Source: Rhodanobacter spathiphylli B39 (lineage in GTDB: Bacteria; Pseudomonadota; Gammaproteobacteria; Xanthomonadales; Rhodanobacteraceae). From it: DNA of 64,000 bases. A model generated the notes under the pieces. That model ran no database searches. It was given only the letters and a program-made list of their open reading frames with translations, and was not told the DNA's origin. The stretch covers positions 1 to 64,000 of the forward strand of contig NZ_AJXT01000021.1 of NCBI RefSeq assembly GCF_000264295.1, given 5' to 3'. A program made the position numbers and the translations under genes. Positions 38,794 to 49,111 of the stretch are shown one piece after another; within the stretch, counting starts at the first letter, position 1; each line of letters starts with the position of its first letter.

Positions 38794-39860
38794 GAGCCGA
38801 GGCGCTCCATGCGATAGCTGCCGTCGAGCACGCGCTGGCTCCACGACTGGTTGGCGAGATACCAGTCCACCGTCTGCGCGATGCCGGTCTCGAAGGTGTG
38901 GGTCGGTCGCCAGCCCAGTTCGTCCTGCAGCTTGCTCGAATCGATCGCATAGCGGCGATCGTGGCCGGGGCGATCCCTGACGTAGGTGATCAGCGATTCG
39001 CGCGGGCGCCCGTCCGCCAGGGGCTGGCGAGCATCGAGCAGGGCGCAGATGGTCTTCACCACGGTGATGTTCTCGCGCTCGGCATTGCCACCCACGTTGT
39101 AGGTCTCGCCCAGGCGGCCGGCGTCCAGCACGCGGCGGATCGCGCTGCAGTGATCGCCCACGAACAGCCAGTCGCGGATGTTCTTCCCGTCGCCGTAGAC
39201 CGGCAGCGGCTCGCCGGCCAGCGCCTTCTGGATCACCAGCGGGATCAGCTTCTCGGGGAACTGGTACGGCCCGTAATTGTTCGAGCAGTTGGTGGTCAGC
39301 ACCGGCAGCCCGTAGGTGTGGTGGAACGCCCGCACCAGGTGGTCGGAGGCGGCCTTGGACGCGGAGTACGGGGAGTTCGGCGCGTACGGCGTGGTCTCGG
39401 TGAACTTGCCTTCGGCGCCCAGCGAGCCGTAGACCTCGTCGGTCGACACGTGCAGGAAGCGGAAGCCGTCGCGGGCAGCGCCCTCGAGGCCGCGCCAGTA
39501 GTCGCGGGCGCATTCGAGCAGGCCCAGCGTGCCCACCACATTGGTCTGCACGAACTCGGCCGGGCCGTCGATCGAGCGGTCCACGTGCGACTCGGCGGCG
39601 AAATTGACGATGGCGTCGGGCCGGTGCTCGGCCAGCAGTTTCGCCACCAGTTCACGATCGCCGATGTCGCCCTGCACGAACACGTGCCGCTCGTTCCCGT
39701 CCAGCGAGGCAAGCGTGTCGGGGTTGCCGGCGTAGGTGAGCTTGTCCAGGTTCACCACGCGCAGACCATCGGCGATGGCCTGCAGCACGAAGTTGGCACC
39801 GATGAAACCGGCTCCGCCGGTGACCATGAGCAGGGGGACGTGACTGGATGGGCTGTTCAT
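38790..39860 (-). CDS. rmlB: dTDP-glucose 4,6-dehydratase
   Basis: A 356-residue SDR-family dehydratase with the NAD fold [12 protein letters not shown], the catalytic STDEVYG and [12 protein letters not shown] (Tyr and Lys), [10 protein letters not shown] and [18 protein letters not shown]. It makes dTDP-4-keto-6-deoxyglucose. AAGAAGG lies before the ATG. It is the first gene of the rmlBACD-manC operon and diverges from the first Wzm gene across about 220 bases that must hold both promoters. Confidence 0.97.
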   Translation of the reverse strand: MNSPSSHVPLLMVTGGAGFIGANFVLQAIADGLRVVNLDKLTYAGNPDTLASLDGNERHVFVQGDIGDRELVAKLLAEHRPDAIVNFAAESHVDRSIDGPAEFVQTNVVGTLGLLECARDYWRGLEGAARDGFRFLHVSTDEVYGSLGAEGKFTETTPYAPNSPYSASKAASDHLVRAFHHTYGLPVLTTNCSNNYGPYQFPEKLIPLVIQKALAGEPLPVYGDGKNIRDWLFVGDHCSAIRRVLDAGRLGETYNVGGNAERENITVVKTICALLDARQPLADGRPRESLITYVRDRPGHDRRYAIDSSKLQDELGWRPTHTFETGIAQTVDWYLANQSWSQRVLDGSYRMERLGS

Positions 39861-40081
39861 CGGGCCTTCTTTGGTGTCATATGGGCATACATCCGCGAGC
39901 GAATGGTGGATCGGCGAAACGTCATGCGCGAACCCGTGGCTGGCTCCGCCAGCATGAGGCGTTTGCCCCGATAGTTTGCCATTGATGGAGGCAAGTAAGG
40001 ACGCTGCCGGCGGGACGGGTTCATTGAGGGTTGATGTCGCGCGTGCATGGCGTGGTGTCCGAAGCAGCATCTGGAGAGACG

Positions 40082-40888
40082 ATGGAATTGGCAAATCTGT
40101 CCCTGCCGCGCCGCCTCTGGGCGCGGCGAGACGTGTTCTGGGAACTGGCCCGACGCGACGTGGAAGGGCGTTACAGCGGATCCTTCCTGGGGCTGCTCTG
40201 GTCCTTCATCAATCCGTTGCTGATGCTGGCCGTCTATACCCTGGCCTTCCGTGTTTTCCTCGGCATGCGCTGGCCCGGCATGAAGTCCGGAGTCGACTTT
40301 TCGCTGATGATCTTCTGCGGCATGATCATCCACTCGCTGCTGGCCGAGTGCCTGATGCGAGCGCCGTCGGTGATCGTTTCGCAGAGCAACCTGGTGAAGC
40401 GGGTGGTTTTCCCGCTGTCCATCCTGCCGTGCGTGATGGTCGCATCGTCCCTTTTCAACGCGGCGCTGAGCCTGCTGGTCCTGCTGTTGTTCGTGCTGCT
40501 CTCGCAGCATGCGATTCCTGTCGTGGTGCTGTATCTGCCACTGGTGTACGCGCCGTACGTCCTCCTGCTTTGCGGCGTGAGCTGGTTGATGGCTTCGCTC
40601 GGCGTGTTCATCCGCGATATCGCCCAGGTGGCCGGCGTGCTTTCGGCGATGCTGATGTTTCTCAGCCCGGTCTTCTATCCTGCCTCGACCCTGCATGAGC
40701 CGTATCGTGACTGGCTCGCGTTCAATCCGTTGACCCTGATGATCGAACAGACGCGCCAGATCGTCCTGTTCGGTCAGCCGCCGGACTGGGCAGCACTGGG
40801 CACCTACACCCTGGTGGCGATCGCCGTGGCGCTGTTCGGCTTTGCCTGGTTTCAGCGCACGCGCGATGGATTCGCCGATGTCCTCTGA
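40082..40888 (+). CDS. wzm: O-antigen ABC transporter permease, set 1 (Wzm)
   Basis: A 268-residue inner-membrane protein with about six helices. The ABC-2 motif [31 protein letters not shown] is near the N-terminus, and [13 protein letters not shown] (coupling-helix-like) and [10 protein letters not shown] further on. Together with the following ATPase it exports lipid-linked O-antigen. GGAGAGACG precedes the ATG. The C-terminus GFADVL overlaps the Wzt gene by 11 bases. It shares the same frame and junction as the second set at 53869. Confidence 0.94.
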   Translation: MELANLSLPRRLWARRDVFWELARRDVEGRYSGSFLGLLWSFINPLLMLAVYTLAFRVFLGMRWPGMKSGVDFSLMIFCGMIIHSLLAECLMRAPSVIVSQSNLVKRVVFPLSILPCVMVASSLFNAALSLLVLLLFVLLSQHAIPVVVLYLPLVYAPYVLLLCGVSWLMASLGVFIRDIAQVAGVLSAMLMFLSPVFYPASTLHEPYRDWLAFNPLTLMIEQTRQIVLFGQPPDWAALGTYTLVAIAVALFGFAWFQRTRDGFADVL

Positions 40889-42248
40889 AACCGTCCCCAT
40901 GCCGGGTACCGCCGTCGACGTGGCGATCGAGGTGCGTGGGCTGGGCAAGTGTTACCAGCTCTACGACAAGCCGGTGCACCGGATGTGGCAGAGCCTGCTG
41001 GGTGGCAATCGACGCTTCTACCGTGAGTTCTGGGCCCTGCGCGAGGTGGACTTCGAGGTTCATCGCGGGGAGACCCTTGGCATCGTCGGTCGCAACGGCG
41101 CCGGCAAATCCACCTTGCTGCAGCTGATCGCCGGGACGCTCAAGCCGACCGAGGGGCGCGCCGGCATCCATGGCCGGGTGGCGGCGCTGTTGGAACTGGG
41201 CAGCGGATTCAATCCCGACTTCACCGGTCGCCAGAATGTCTATCTGAACGCCGCCATCCTGGGCCTGAGCCGCGACGAGATCGATGCCCGCATCGAGCAC
41301 ATCCTCGCCTATGCGGAGATCGGCGACTTCGTCGACCAGCCGGTGCGCAGCTACTCCACCGGCATGGTGATGCGGCTGGCGTTCTCGGTGGTGACGCACG
41401 TGGACGCGGACATCCTCATCATCGACGAAGCGCTGGCCGTGGGCGATGCGTTCTTCATGCAGAAGTGCATGCGTTACCTGCGTGAGTTCCGCAAACGGGG
41501 CACCATGCTGTTCGTCAGCCACGATGGCAGCGCGGTGACCAGCCTGTGCGACCGCGCGATCTGGCTCGAACACGGCCGGGTGCAGCAGATCGGCACGGCA
41601 CGCAAGGTGATGGAAGCCTACATCGAGGCCTCGCTGGTCGAACGGCAGCACGGGATCGGGGCGCAGGGGCATAAGCTGCAGGAACGCCCCCAGCCTTCGA
41701 CCCGACGCCAGGTCGATCCGCGTCAGGAGCTGATCGACCGCTCCGCGTTGCGCAACGACATGAAAATATTCCCCTTCCAGCCGGAGGAGGACGGCTTCGG
41801 CGAGTGCAAGGTCCGCATCGTGCATGTCTCGATCTGCAACGAGCAGGGACGCGATGTCGCCCTGGTACTGGCCGGTGAATGCGTGACGCTCCGGATCGAG
41901 TTGATCGCCGATGAAGCCCTGGACAATGCGATCACCGGGTTCTACGTGAAGAACCGTCTGGGGCAGCTGATGTTCGGCGACAATACGGCCATCAGCCACG
42001 GGGGCGACTTCGCGGTCAGCGCGGGGCAGCGGTTTTGCGCCAACTTCCAGTTCGTGATGCCGCGGCTGATACCCGGGGAATATTTTGTGGCCGCAGGTGT
42101 TTCCGAGGGAACGCAGGAGCAGCACGTCGTGCAGCACTGGCTGCATGAAGCGCTGCGTTTTACCGCCGAGGGTGGTTCCATGGTAGCCGGACTGATCGGC
42201 ATACCGATGCTGGACATTCGTGTTGAACGGTTGACTGATGACGCCTGA
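40878..42248 (+). CDS. wzt: O-antigen ABC transporter ATPase, set 1 (Wzt)
   Basis: A 456-residue ATPase. Walker [10 protein letters not shown], signature YSTGMVMRL, Walker [14 protein letters not shown] and the His switch LFVSHDG are present in the first 240 residues. The C-terminal 200 residues form the carbohydrate-binding-like domain typical of Wzt that recognises a modified polymer end. It overlaps Wzm by 11 bases and the next methyltransferase gene by 11 bases. The C-terminal domain should be matched with the chain-end modification made in this cluster. Confidence 0.94.
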   Translation: MSSETVPMPGTAVDVAIEVRGLGKCYQLYDKPVHRMWQSLLGGNRRFYREFWALREVDFEVHRGETLGIVGRNGAGKSTLLQLIAGTLKPTEGRAGIHGRVAALLELGSGFNPDFTGRQNVYLNAAILGLSRDEIDARIEHILAYAEIGDFVDQPVRSYSTGMVMRLAFSVVTHVDADILIIDEALAVGDAFFMQKCMRYLREFRKRGTMLFVSHDGSAVTSLCDRAIWLEHGRVQQIGTARKVMEAYIEASLVERQHGIGAQGHKLQERPQPSTRRQVDPRQELIDRSALRNDMKIFPFQPEEDGFGECKVRIVHVSICNEQGRDVALVLAGECVTLRIELIADEALDNAITGFYVKNRLGQLMFGDNTAISHGGDFAVSAGQRFCANFQFVMPRLIPGEYFVAAGVSEGTQEQHVVQHWLHEALRFTAEGGSMVAGLIGIPMLDIRVERLTDDA

Positions 42249-43869
42249 CTTTCTCCTCGAAGAGCATCCACTGCTTCTGCTGAACCCGCGTCTGGTGCCA
42301 CCGTATGGATGGGCTGGCCACATTCCGTTCGCCTTCCTGGCGGTCGACCTGCTGCGCCCGCGTACCCTGGTCGAACTCGGCACGCATTCGGGCAACTCCT
42401 ACATGGCGTTCTGCCAGGCCGTGCGGGCGCTTGAGCTGGACTGCCGTTGCAGCGCCGTCGATACCTGGCAGGGCGACGCCCATGCGTTGCACTATGGAGA
42501 ACAGGTCTATCAGGCGTTGCGCGCGCGGCATGATCCGCTCTACGGCGACTTTTCGCGGTTGCTGCGTGCACGCTTCGACGATGCGGTCGGGCAGTTTGCC
42601 GAGGGGAGCATCGACCTGCTGCACATCGATGGGCTCCATACCTACGATGCCGTGCGTCACGATTTCGAGACCTGGCTGCCCCGGCTGAGCGAACGCGCGG
42701 TGGTGCTGTTGCACGATACCGGGGAACGTGGGCGCGACTTCGGCGTGTGGCGCTTCTTTGACGAACTGGCCGCGCGCTACCCGTCTTTCGCGTTCGAACA
42801 CAGCCATGGCCTCGGCGTGGTGGCGGTGGGTGCACGGATCCCGCCGTCATTCGCCGCGTTCATGCGCAGGGCAGCGGAAGCACCGCAGGCCGTGCGGGGA
42901 TTCTTTGCCGCGCTGGGCGGCAAACTGGTCGACGCGGATGGCCATCCGGTCGAGGGAACGCCGGTCGAGGCGCCGCCACCCGGCACGCATCTGTACTACC
43001 GCCGGCGTGACGAGAGCTACGACGAAAGCCGCATGGTCTCAATGGCACCGGATGCGCTCGAGGGCGTGCTGGACCTGCAATTCCGGCTGCCCGCGGACAC
43101 CACGCCGGACTACCTGCGGATCGATCCGGCGGACCATCCCGGCATCTACGGATTGGGTCGTGTCGCGTGGCGCGCGCAAGCTGACGAAGCGTGGCATGAA
43201 TTGAGCGGCTTGCCCGGCCGGCTGGGGCATGTGCACGGCGAGTTGCTGCCATCGCAGGCGACACATGGCGTGCGTCTGGCCAGCTTTGACAGCGATCCCC
43301 ATCTTGAATTCGAGATCGGCAGCGCGCTGCCGCAGCGACTTCCCGGCGAATGGCTGGAGGTCGCGATCCGGGTCGAGTACGAAGTGGTGATCGATCGTCC
43401 GGCGCTTCATCGCCTGCTCGAGCGGCAGTCGGAATCGATCGTCGAAATGGTGCATCTGTCGCGTGAGCGGATCGATGTGCAGAACCTGTTGCGCGAGTTT
43501 GCCGGCCAGCGGGAGCAGTTGCTGGCCATGAGCGGCGAATTCGGACAACAAGGCCAGGCCCTGCGGGAGCAGTCCGCCGAACTGGCCGAACGGCGGCAGC
43601 AGTTGCAGCACCTCCTGCTGGGGTTCTCGCACCAGCGCGAGCAGCTGCAGGGGCTTGCCTCCAGCCTGGCCCAGCAGCAGGCCCAGCAGCAGGTCCGGAT
43701 GGACGAGGCAGCAGCGGTCAGGAGCGAACTCGAAGTGCTGGTGAAGCAGTCGGCCCGGCAACAGCTCGACACGCAAGCGGCGCTCGAACGCCTGCAACAG
43801 GGGGTGGATGCGCTTGCCGCGCGGGGCTTCGTTGCGCGGATGCGCAGGCTGCTGGGACGCGCGCGATGA
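42238..43869 (+). CDS. SAM methyltransferase with C-terminal coiled coil
   Basis: A 543-residue protein. The N-terminal ~190 residues are a class I methyltransferase ([18 protein letters not shown] loop, [21 protein letters not shown] acidic and His motif). A middle region of about 200 residues appears beta-rich. Residues ~395-535 are a long Gln/Glu/Leu-rich coiled coil ([16 protein letters not shown] ... [12 protein letters not shown]). This layout recalls WbdD, a chain-terminating methyltransferase with a coiled-coil length ruler, but no kinase domain is visible. It overlaps wzt by 11 bases and the GT gene by four bases. A role in chain termination or length control is inferred. Confidence 0.75.
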   Translation: MTPDFLLEEHPLLLLNPRLVPPYGWAGHIPFAFLAVDLLRPRTLVELGTHSGNSYMAFCQAVRALELDCRCSAVDTWQGDAHALHYGEQVYQALRARHDPLYGDFSRLLRARFDDAVGQFAEGSIDLLHIDGLHTYDAVRHDFETWLPRLSERAVVLLHDTGERGRDFGVWRFFDELAARYPSFAFEHSHGLGVVAVGARIPPSFAAFMRRAAEAPQAVRGFFAALGGKLVDADGHPVEGTPVEAPPPGTHLYYRRRDESYDESRMVSMAPDALEGVLDLQFRLPADTTPDYLRIDPADHPGIYGLGRVAWRAQADEAWHELSGLPGRLGHVHGELLPSQATHGVRLASFDSDPHLEFEIGSALPQRLPGEWLEVAIRVEYEVVIDRPALHRLLERQSESIVEMVHLSRERIDVQNLLREFAGQREQLLAMSGEFGQQGQALREQSAELAERRQQLQHLLLGFSHQREQLQGLASSLAQQQAQQQVRMDEAAAVRSELEVLVKQSARQQLDTQAALERLQQGVDALAARGFVARMRRLLGRAR

Positions 43870-46262
43870 CTTCGGGCGGCGAACCCCGGATCGAGCGCGG
43901 CGGCTTGCTGCGCAGGCTTTTGCGGCGCCTGCGCCGCGCGGCGCGGCATCTGCACGGGCCAGCCGTTGCGCTGCGCCCGCTGCATCAGCTGCAGCCGATC
44001 GAGGAGGTGCAGGGCGGCTGGCAGTCCGACGGCAACGACCCCCAGTTCGAGTGCGTGAGTCAGCGCTTCCCGGTCCGGGCGGGCTGGTACCTGCTGTCCA
44101 TCGAGCTGGAAGATCTGGATGGCGACCGGCTGGAGCCGACCCTGTACTTCGACTATGGATGGGGCATGCATGAGGACTGGTCGCTGCGCCTGGGCTTCTT
44201 CGACCCCGGCCGGAGGCGGCACAGCGGCGTGGTGTTGCTGACGCACGACATCCATCGCCTGCGGCTCGATCCGGCCAGTGAACCATGCAGGCTGCGCGCG
44301 CGGAACATGAGCCTGGTGCGACTGGGCCGAATTGCAGCCAGCTGGCACATGTGGCGTTCGGTGGCCGAAGCACACGAAGCGCAGGGCGGGCAGGTTGGTG
44401 CCCTCCGGCGCGAAGCCTGGGCCGAGTTGCGCCAGCGCGGTGGCCGTCGCGCCTTCGCGAGCTGGCTGCATGGACGCTATACCCGGCGCGGCGGCAAGGC
44501 ACCGACTTACGAGCGCTGGCTTCGGCTCTACGACCGGCAGCCAGCGCCTGCTTCGCGAGCCGGCAATCCGCTGATCTCCATCCTGCTGCCGACCTACAAC
44601 ACGGCGGAAGTCTGGTTGCGCCGCTGCCTCGACAGCGTGCTGGCGCAGACCAGTCCCGACTGGGAGCTGTGCGTGGCCGACGATGCCTCCGCTGAGCCCC
44701 AGGTTCGCAACGTGCTGGAGGAGTACGCCGCGCGCGACCCGCGCATCCAGATCCACTGGCGCGAATGCAACGGGCATATCTCGGCGGCCTCGAACAGCGC
44801 GCTGGCGCTGGCGACCGGCGACCATGTCATCCTGCTCGATCACGACGACGAACTGCACCCGCAGGCGATCGCCACGGTCAGCGAGGCGCTGCGCGAGCAT
44901 CCGCAGTGGCAGATGGCCTACTCCGACGAAGACAAGATCGACGCCGAGGGCCGGCGCTACGATCCGTATTTCAAGCCGGACTGGAATCCCGACCTGCTGT
45001 GCGGGCACAACTGCGTCAGCCATCTGGGCGTCTATTCACGCGAGCTGCTGACCAACCTGGGCGGGTTCCGCGAGGGCCTGGAGGGCAGTCAGGACTGGGA
45101 TCTTGCGCTGCGTTGCAGCGAGCAACTGCGGCCCGACCAGATCGGGCACATCCCGATGGTGCTGTATCACTGGCGCGCCATCGACGGCTCCACGGCGCAG
45201 GGCGTGGATCAGAAGGGCTACGCGCACACGGCGGGGCTGCGCGCAGTGCAGGAGCACTTTGCGCGGCAGGGGCTGGCCGCCGAGGTGCACGAGATCGAAG
45301 GCATTCATGGCGCCTTCCGGGTTCGCCATCCGTTGCCCGAGCCGGCACCGCGGATCAGCATCATCGTGCCGACGCGGGACCGGATCGACCTGCTGCGCCG
45401 CTGCGTGGAATCGATTCTCCAGCGCACGACCTATCCGGACTATGAAATCGTGGTGGTAGACAACCAGTCCGTCGAGCCGGCCTCGATCGCCTACTTTGCC
45501 CGGCTCGCGGCGCTGCCGAATGTAAGCGTGCGCGCGCATGACCGGCCATTCAACTATTCGGTCATCAACAACGAGGCGGTGCGCGAGTGCGCTTCCACGC
45601 TGGTGTGCCTGCTCAACAATGACATCGAGGTGATCACCCCGGACTGGCTGGAGGAACTGGCCAGCCACGCCATGCGCCCCCACGTGGGCGCGGTCGGCGC
45701 GATGCTGTATTACCCGGACGACACGATCCAGCACGCAGGGGTCGTGACGGGGGTGCATGGAGTTGCGGCGCATCCTTACTGCGGCATGCCGCGCGGGCAT
45801 TCGGGGCAGATGGCGCGTGCACGACTGACCCAGACGATGAGCGCCGTGACCGCCGCCTGCCTGATGGTGCGACGCGAGGTCTACCAGCAGGTGGGTGGTC
45901 TGGACGCCACGTTGCAAGTGGCCTTCAACGACGTGGATTTCTGTCTGCGCCTGCGCCGGGCCGGTTTCAGCAACGTGTGGACGCCTCATGCCGAGCTGTA
46001 CCATCACGAGTCCGCCTCGCGGGGACACGAAGACACGCCGCAGAAGCAGGCACGCTTCGAGCGCGAGGTGGGTTTCATGCGCCAGCGCTGGGGTGTCGAG
46101 CTTGAACGGGACCCGGCGTACAACCCCAACCTGACCCTGCGCGGCGAACCGTTCACGCTGGCCTTCCCGCCACGGGACTGGCGCCAGGCGAAGCCCGGGG
46201 TGCAGCTTCCTGGCGAGGCCGCGCACCAGCCCAGGGCGCACGCCGGTACTCCGGTGCACTGA
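43866..46262 (+). CDS. Tandem GT2 glycosyltransferase
   Basis: A 798-residue protein. After an N-terminal basic segment and a beta-rich accessory domain (residues ~40-150), two GT2 domains follow: [15 protein letters not shown] (about residue 236) with [11 protein letters not shown], and [18 protein letters not shown] (about 496) with [17 protein letters not shown] and NDVDFCLRL. Such tandem enzymes add two sugars, often rhamnose in O-antigen clusters. No membrane segment is seen. ATGA overlaps the methyltransferase stop. The next gene starts near the stop. Confidence 0.9.
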   Translation: MTSGGEPRIERGGLLRRLLRRLRRAARHLHGPAVALRPLHQLQPIEEVQGGWQSDGNDPQFECVSQRFPVRAGWYLLSIELEDLDGDRLEPTLYFDYGWGMHEDWSLRLGFFDPGRRRHSGVVLLTHDIHRLRLDPASEPCRLRARNMSLVRLGRIAASWHMWRSVAEAHEAQGGQVGALRREAWAELRQRGGRRAFASWLHGRYTRRGGKAPTYERWLRLYDRQPAPASRAGNPLISILLPTYNTAEVWLRRCLDSVLAQTSPDWELCVADDASAEPQVRNVLEEYAARDPRIQIHWRECNGHISAASNSALALATGDHVILLDHDDELHPQAIATVSEALREHPQWQMAYSDEDKIDAEGRRYDPYFKPDWNPDLLCGHNCVSHLGVYSRELLTNLGGFREGLEGSQDWDLALRCSEQLRPDQIGHIPMVLYHWRAIDGSTAQGVDQKGYAHTAGLRAVQEHFARQGLAAEVHEIEGIHGAFRVRHPLPEPAPRISIIVPTRDRIDLLRRCVESILQRTTYPDYEIVVVDNQSVEPASIAYFARLAALPNVSVRAHDRPFNYSVINNEAVRECASTLVCLLNNDIEVITPDWLEELASHAMRPHVGAVGAMLYYPDDTIQHAGVVTGVHGVAAHPYCGMPRGHSGQMARARLTQTMSAVTAACLMVRREVYQQVGGLDATLQVAFNDVDFCLRLRRAGFSNVWTPHAELYHHESASRGHEDTPQKQARFEREVGFMRQRWGVELERDPAYNPNLTLRGEPFTLAFPPRDWRQAKPGVQLPGEAAHQPRAHAGTPVH

Positions 46263-46297
46263 TGGCCGGGTCGGGAGCCTGTCGATTGGAGGAGTCC

Positions 46298-46996
46298 ATG
46301 CCACTGCTGTGCATAGGCCACAGCCATCTTGCGTGCGTGACGCGCGCCGCCGTCACTGCGGGGGTCCCGCTGCGCGCGTTCAACTTCTGGGACTTGCCCG
46401 GAGCGATCGTCAACGATGGCGGCCAGCCGCGATTCGCCGAAGACATCCGCGAGGCGCTGATCGGACACGCCGGTCCCGTGTTCTCCTTCGTGGGCGGCGG
46501 GGCGCACGTGGTGCTTGGCATGCTGGTGCATCCGCGGCGTTTCGATTTCGTGCTGCCCGACGAGCCGGACCTGGCCCTCGACCCGGCGGCCGAAGTGTTG
46601 CCGGCCACCGCGGTCAGGCGGATTCTGCAATCCATGACCGACGAATATCTGACCCTGATGGGCGAGGTTCGCCGGCTGGCCAGCGGGGCGATGTTCCACA
46701 TCGAGCCGCCACCGCCCTCGGCCGACGCCCTGCGCATGCATGCCGACGTGCCGTGGGTGATGTTTCCGGACCGCTGCAGGGAAATTTCACCCGCGGCGTT
46801 GCGCTACAAGCTGTGGCGGCTGCACTCGCAGATTCTCCGCGCATGGTGCAGCGGCAACGGCGTCACTTTTGTCGAGGCACCGGCCGGGACGAGTGACGCC
46901 GACGGCTTCATGCTCGACGGCTATTATGGCGACGGTGCACATGCGAATGATGCTTACGGTGAACTGGTGCTGGCGCAGATGAGGCAACGGGCGTGA
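46298..46996 (+). CDS. SGNH/GDSL-like small protein
   Basis: A 232-residue protein beginning MPLLCIGHSHLACVTRAAV and containing a C-terminal GDGAHAND. The N-terminal Ser after GH and the D-x-x-H near the end fit an SGNH-type Ser-Asp-His triad; the family match is weak and by pattern only. GGAGGAG six bases before MPLL supports 46298; an earlier ATG at 46262 lies in the previous stop (TGATG) but lacks a site. Its stop overlaps the start of the GSCFA-dioxygenase gene by four bases. It may be an esterase or O-acyl transferase acting on sugars. Function not established. Confidence 0.65.
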   Translation: MPLLCIGHSHLACVTRAAVTAGVPLRAFNFWDLPGAIVNDGGQPRFAEDIREALIGHAGPVFSFVGGGAHVVLGMLVHPRRFDFVLPDEPDLALDPAAEVLPATAVRRILQSMTDEYLTLMGEVRRLASGAMFHIEPPPPSADALRMHADVPWVMFPDRCREISPAALRYKLWRLHSQILRAWCSGNGVTFVEAPAGTSDADGFMLDGYYGDGAHANDAYGELVLAQMRQRA

Positions 46997-49083
46997 CCCA
47001 TCCCTATGCTTCCGCACCGGATCGGCAACGATGGAGTCGGGCGATGGCCGGCCGCGAGCTTGCCGTCATCGATCCTGTTTTGCCGCCGCCCTGGCGGATC
47101 GGCAGCGATGCGAAGATCGTCACGGCCGGCAGTTGCTTCGCCCAGCACGTGGCGCGTCACCTGCGCGACCAGGGTTACCCCCTGTTCGAGACGGAGCCGG
47201 CGCATCCGCTGATGCCGGCAAGGCTGGCCGAGGCGTATGGCTATGGCGTCTACGCCGCGCGTTACGGAAACATCTACACCTCGCGCCAGTTGCTGCAGTT
47301 GTGGCGACGGGCGACCGGACGGATGCAACCGGTCGAAGATTGCTGGCAGCAGGACGGTGGCTGGTTCGATCCGTTCCGGCCCACGATCCAGCCGGGCGGG
47401 TTCAGCTCGATGCGCGAGTACACCGAGGATCGCCGGCAGCATTTTGCCGCGGTTCGCCGCGCCTTCTCGGAAATGGACGTCTTCGTGTTCACGCTGGGGC
47501 TCACCGAGTGCTGGGTTTCCCGCCTCGATGGCGCGGCCTATCCGGTGTGCCCCGGTGTCGCCGCGGGGCGCTTTGACGCCGAACGGCACGTGCTGGTCAA
47601 TCTGGGTGTGCAGGAGGTAGTGGAGGATCTCCGCGCCTTCATCAGCGAGGTGCGCGCGATCAATCCGCGCCTGCGCCTGATCCTGACCGTCTCGCCGGTT
47701 CCGCTGGCGGCCACCGCCGAGTCGCAGCATGTACTGGCAGCGACGACGTATTCCAAATCCGTGCTGCGGGTGGCGGCGGAGACCCTGGCGCGGCAGGACG
47801 GGGCCTACTACTTTCCTGCCTACGAAATCATCACTGCAGGTGGCGGCGAATACCTCGCGCCGGACCGCCGCACCATTCTTGAGCCGGGCGTGCGGCGGGT
47901 CATGGAACTCTTCTCGCAACATGTGCTGGACGGCACCGGTTCGCCCGCCGTGCCGCCCGAAGAGGATGACTTCCTGTCGCAGAGCCGGCGGTTAGTCGAT
48001 GTCCTCTGCGACGAACAACGACTGGATCCGTCCACTGGAGAACTCCCGATGAACGCGCCTGACTCGCCCGATGCGGCGTTGAACTTCGCCGATGCATGCC
48101 GGGCGCAGGGACATCACGACGAGGCCATCGCCTGTCTGACCGCTGCCCGTCGCCGGCATCAGGATGCACGCCTGGAGCGTCTCCTCGCGACCTGCCGCTT
48201 CGAGGCCTACCAGGCCGGGGTGCCTGTTTCCACCGTGCCCGATCGCTGGGCCGGAGATGCCGCGGACCGCTTCGAGCACGTCGAGGGCATTCCCGAAGTG
48301 CAGGCCGGCGAGCTCGACGCCCGCACGGTGGCGGCCGGCGTCCGCAAGCACGGCGCATTGCTGGTGCGTGGCCTGTTCGATACGGCGACAGCCGCGATGC
48401 TGGCTGAAGGCGTCAAGCGGTCACTGGATGCCTGCCAGGCCTGGCACGATGGAGGCCAGGGCGAGTTTCCCGACACCTGGTACTCCCGCCTGGCGCTGCC
48501 CGCCGATTGCGAACTCGGCGTGGCCCGTCCCTGGGTCGAGGGCAACGGCGGCGTCTGGCTGGCAGACTCCCCGCGCATGCTCTATGAACTCACCGAGCTG
48601 CTCGAGCGCCGGGGCATCACCCGCGTGGTGTCCGACTATTTCGGCGAGCCCGCGATGATGTCGGTGGGCAAATCCACCTTGCGTTGCGTGCCCAGCACCA
48701 TCCGGGCATCGGACTGGCACCAGGACGGCGCGTTCATGGGCACCGAGATCAGGAGCCTCAACATCTGGATGGCGTTGTCGCCCTGTGGGGTCGAGGCTTC
48801 CGGCCTGGAGGTGCTCCCGCAGCGCGTGGATCGCATCCTGCCGACCGGCAGCCATGGCGCCAGCTTCGACTGGTCGGTGGGGCCGGAAATGGTCCGCCAG
48901 GTTGCCGGGGCCGGTGGCACCAGGAGTCCGCAATTCGAACCCGGCGACGCCCTGTTGTTCGACCACTTCTTCGTGCACCGTACCGGCATCCCGGCCGCGA
49001 TCAGCCGGGATCGCTACGCGATCGAGTCATGGTTCTTCGCGCCCACGGCGTACCCCGCCAACCAGGTGCCGCTCCGGCTGTAG
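46993..49083 (+). CDS. GSCFA-2OG-dioxygenase fusion protein
   Basis: A 696-residue fusion. Residues ~35-300 form a GSCFA domain (SGNH-like: TAGSCFAQH with Ser47, then FTLGLTECWV, YPVCPG, and SVSP-type LTVSPVPLAAT with YSKSVLR), families linked to acyl-sugar chemistry. A short TPR-like linker with repeats of Ala, Leu and Arg covers ~355-410. Residues ~440-690 form a PhyH-like Fe(II)/2-oxoglutarate dioxygenase: His576 and Asp578 in DWHQDGAF, His662 in HRTGIP and Arg674. It lies last in the plus-strand run of set 1. An in-frame internal start with its own ribosome-binding site is at 48049. Likely an O-antigen modification enzyme; no function known for the fusion. Confidence 0.8.
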   Translation: MTHPYASAPDRQRWSRAMAGRELAVIDPVLPPPWRIGSDAKIVTAGSCFAQHVARHLRDQGYPLFETEPAHPLMPARLAEAYGYGVYAARYGNIYTSRQLLQLWRRATGRMQPVEDCWQQDGGWFDPFRPTIQPGGFSSMREYTEDRRQHFAAVRRAFSEMDVFVFTLGLTECWVSRLDGAAYPVCPGVAAGRFDAERHVLVNLGVQEVVEDLRAFISEVRAINPRLRLILTVSPVPLAATAESQHVLAATTYSKSVLRVAAETLARQDGAYYFPAYEIITAGGGEYLAPDRRTILEPGVRRVMELFSQHVLDGTGSPAVPPEEDDFLSQSRRLVDVLCDEQRLDPSTGELPMNAPDSPDAALNFADACRAQGHHDEAIACLTAARRRHQDARLERLLATCRFEAYQAGVPVSTVPDRWAGDAADRFEHVEGIPEVQAGELDARTVAAGVRKHGALLVRGLFDTATAAMLAEGVKRSLDACQAWHDGGQGEFPDTWYSRLALPADCELGVARPWVEGNGGVWLADSPRMLYELTELLERRGITRVVSDYFGEPAMMSVGKSTLRCVPSTIRASDWHQDGAFMGTEIRSLNIWMALSPCGVEASGLEVLPQRVDRILPTGSHGASFDWSVGPEMVRQVAGAGGTRSPQFEPGDALLFDHFFVHRTGIPAAISRDRYAIESWFFAPTAYPANQVPLRL
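48037..48051 (+). promoter_or_regulatory. Internal ribosome-binding site and ATG
   Basis: GGAG (48037-48040) lies eight bases before an in-frame ATG (48049-48051) that opens MNAPDSPD, just where the GSCFA domain ends. It could give a separate ~344-residue TPR-dioxygenase protein besides the full-length fusion. Confidence 0.4.
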
Positions 49084-49111
49084 GCGCGGCATGGCCTGAC
49101 CGGTCGCCGCT

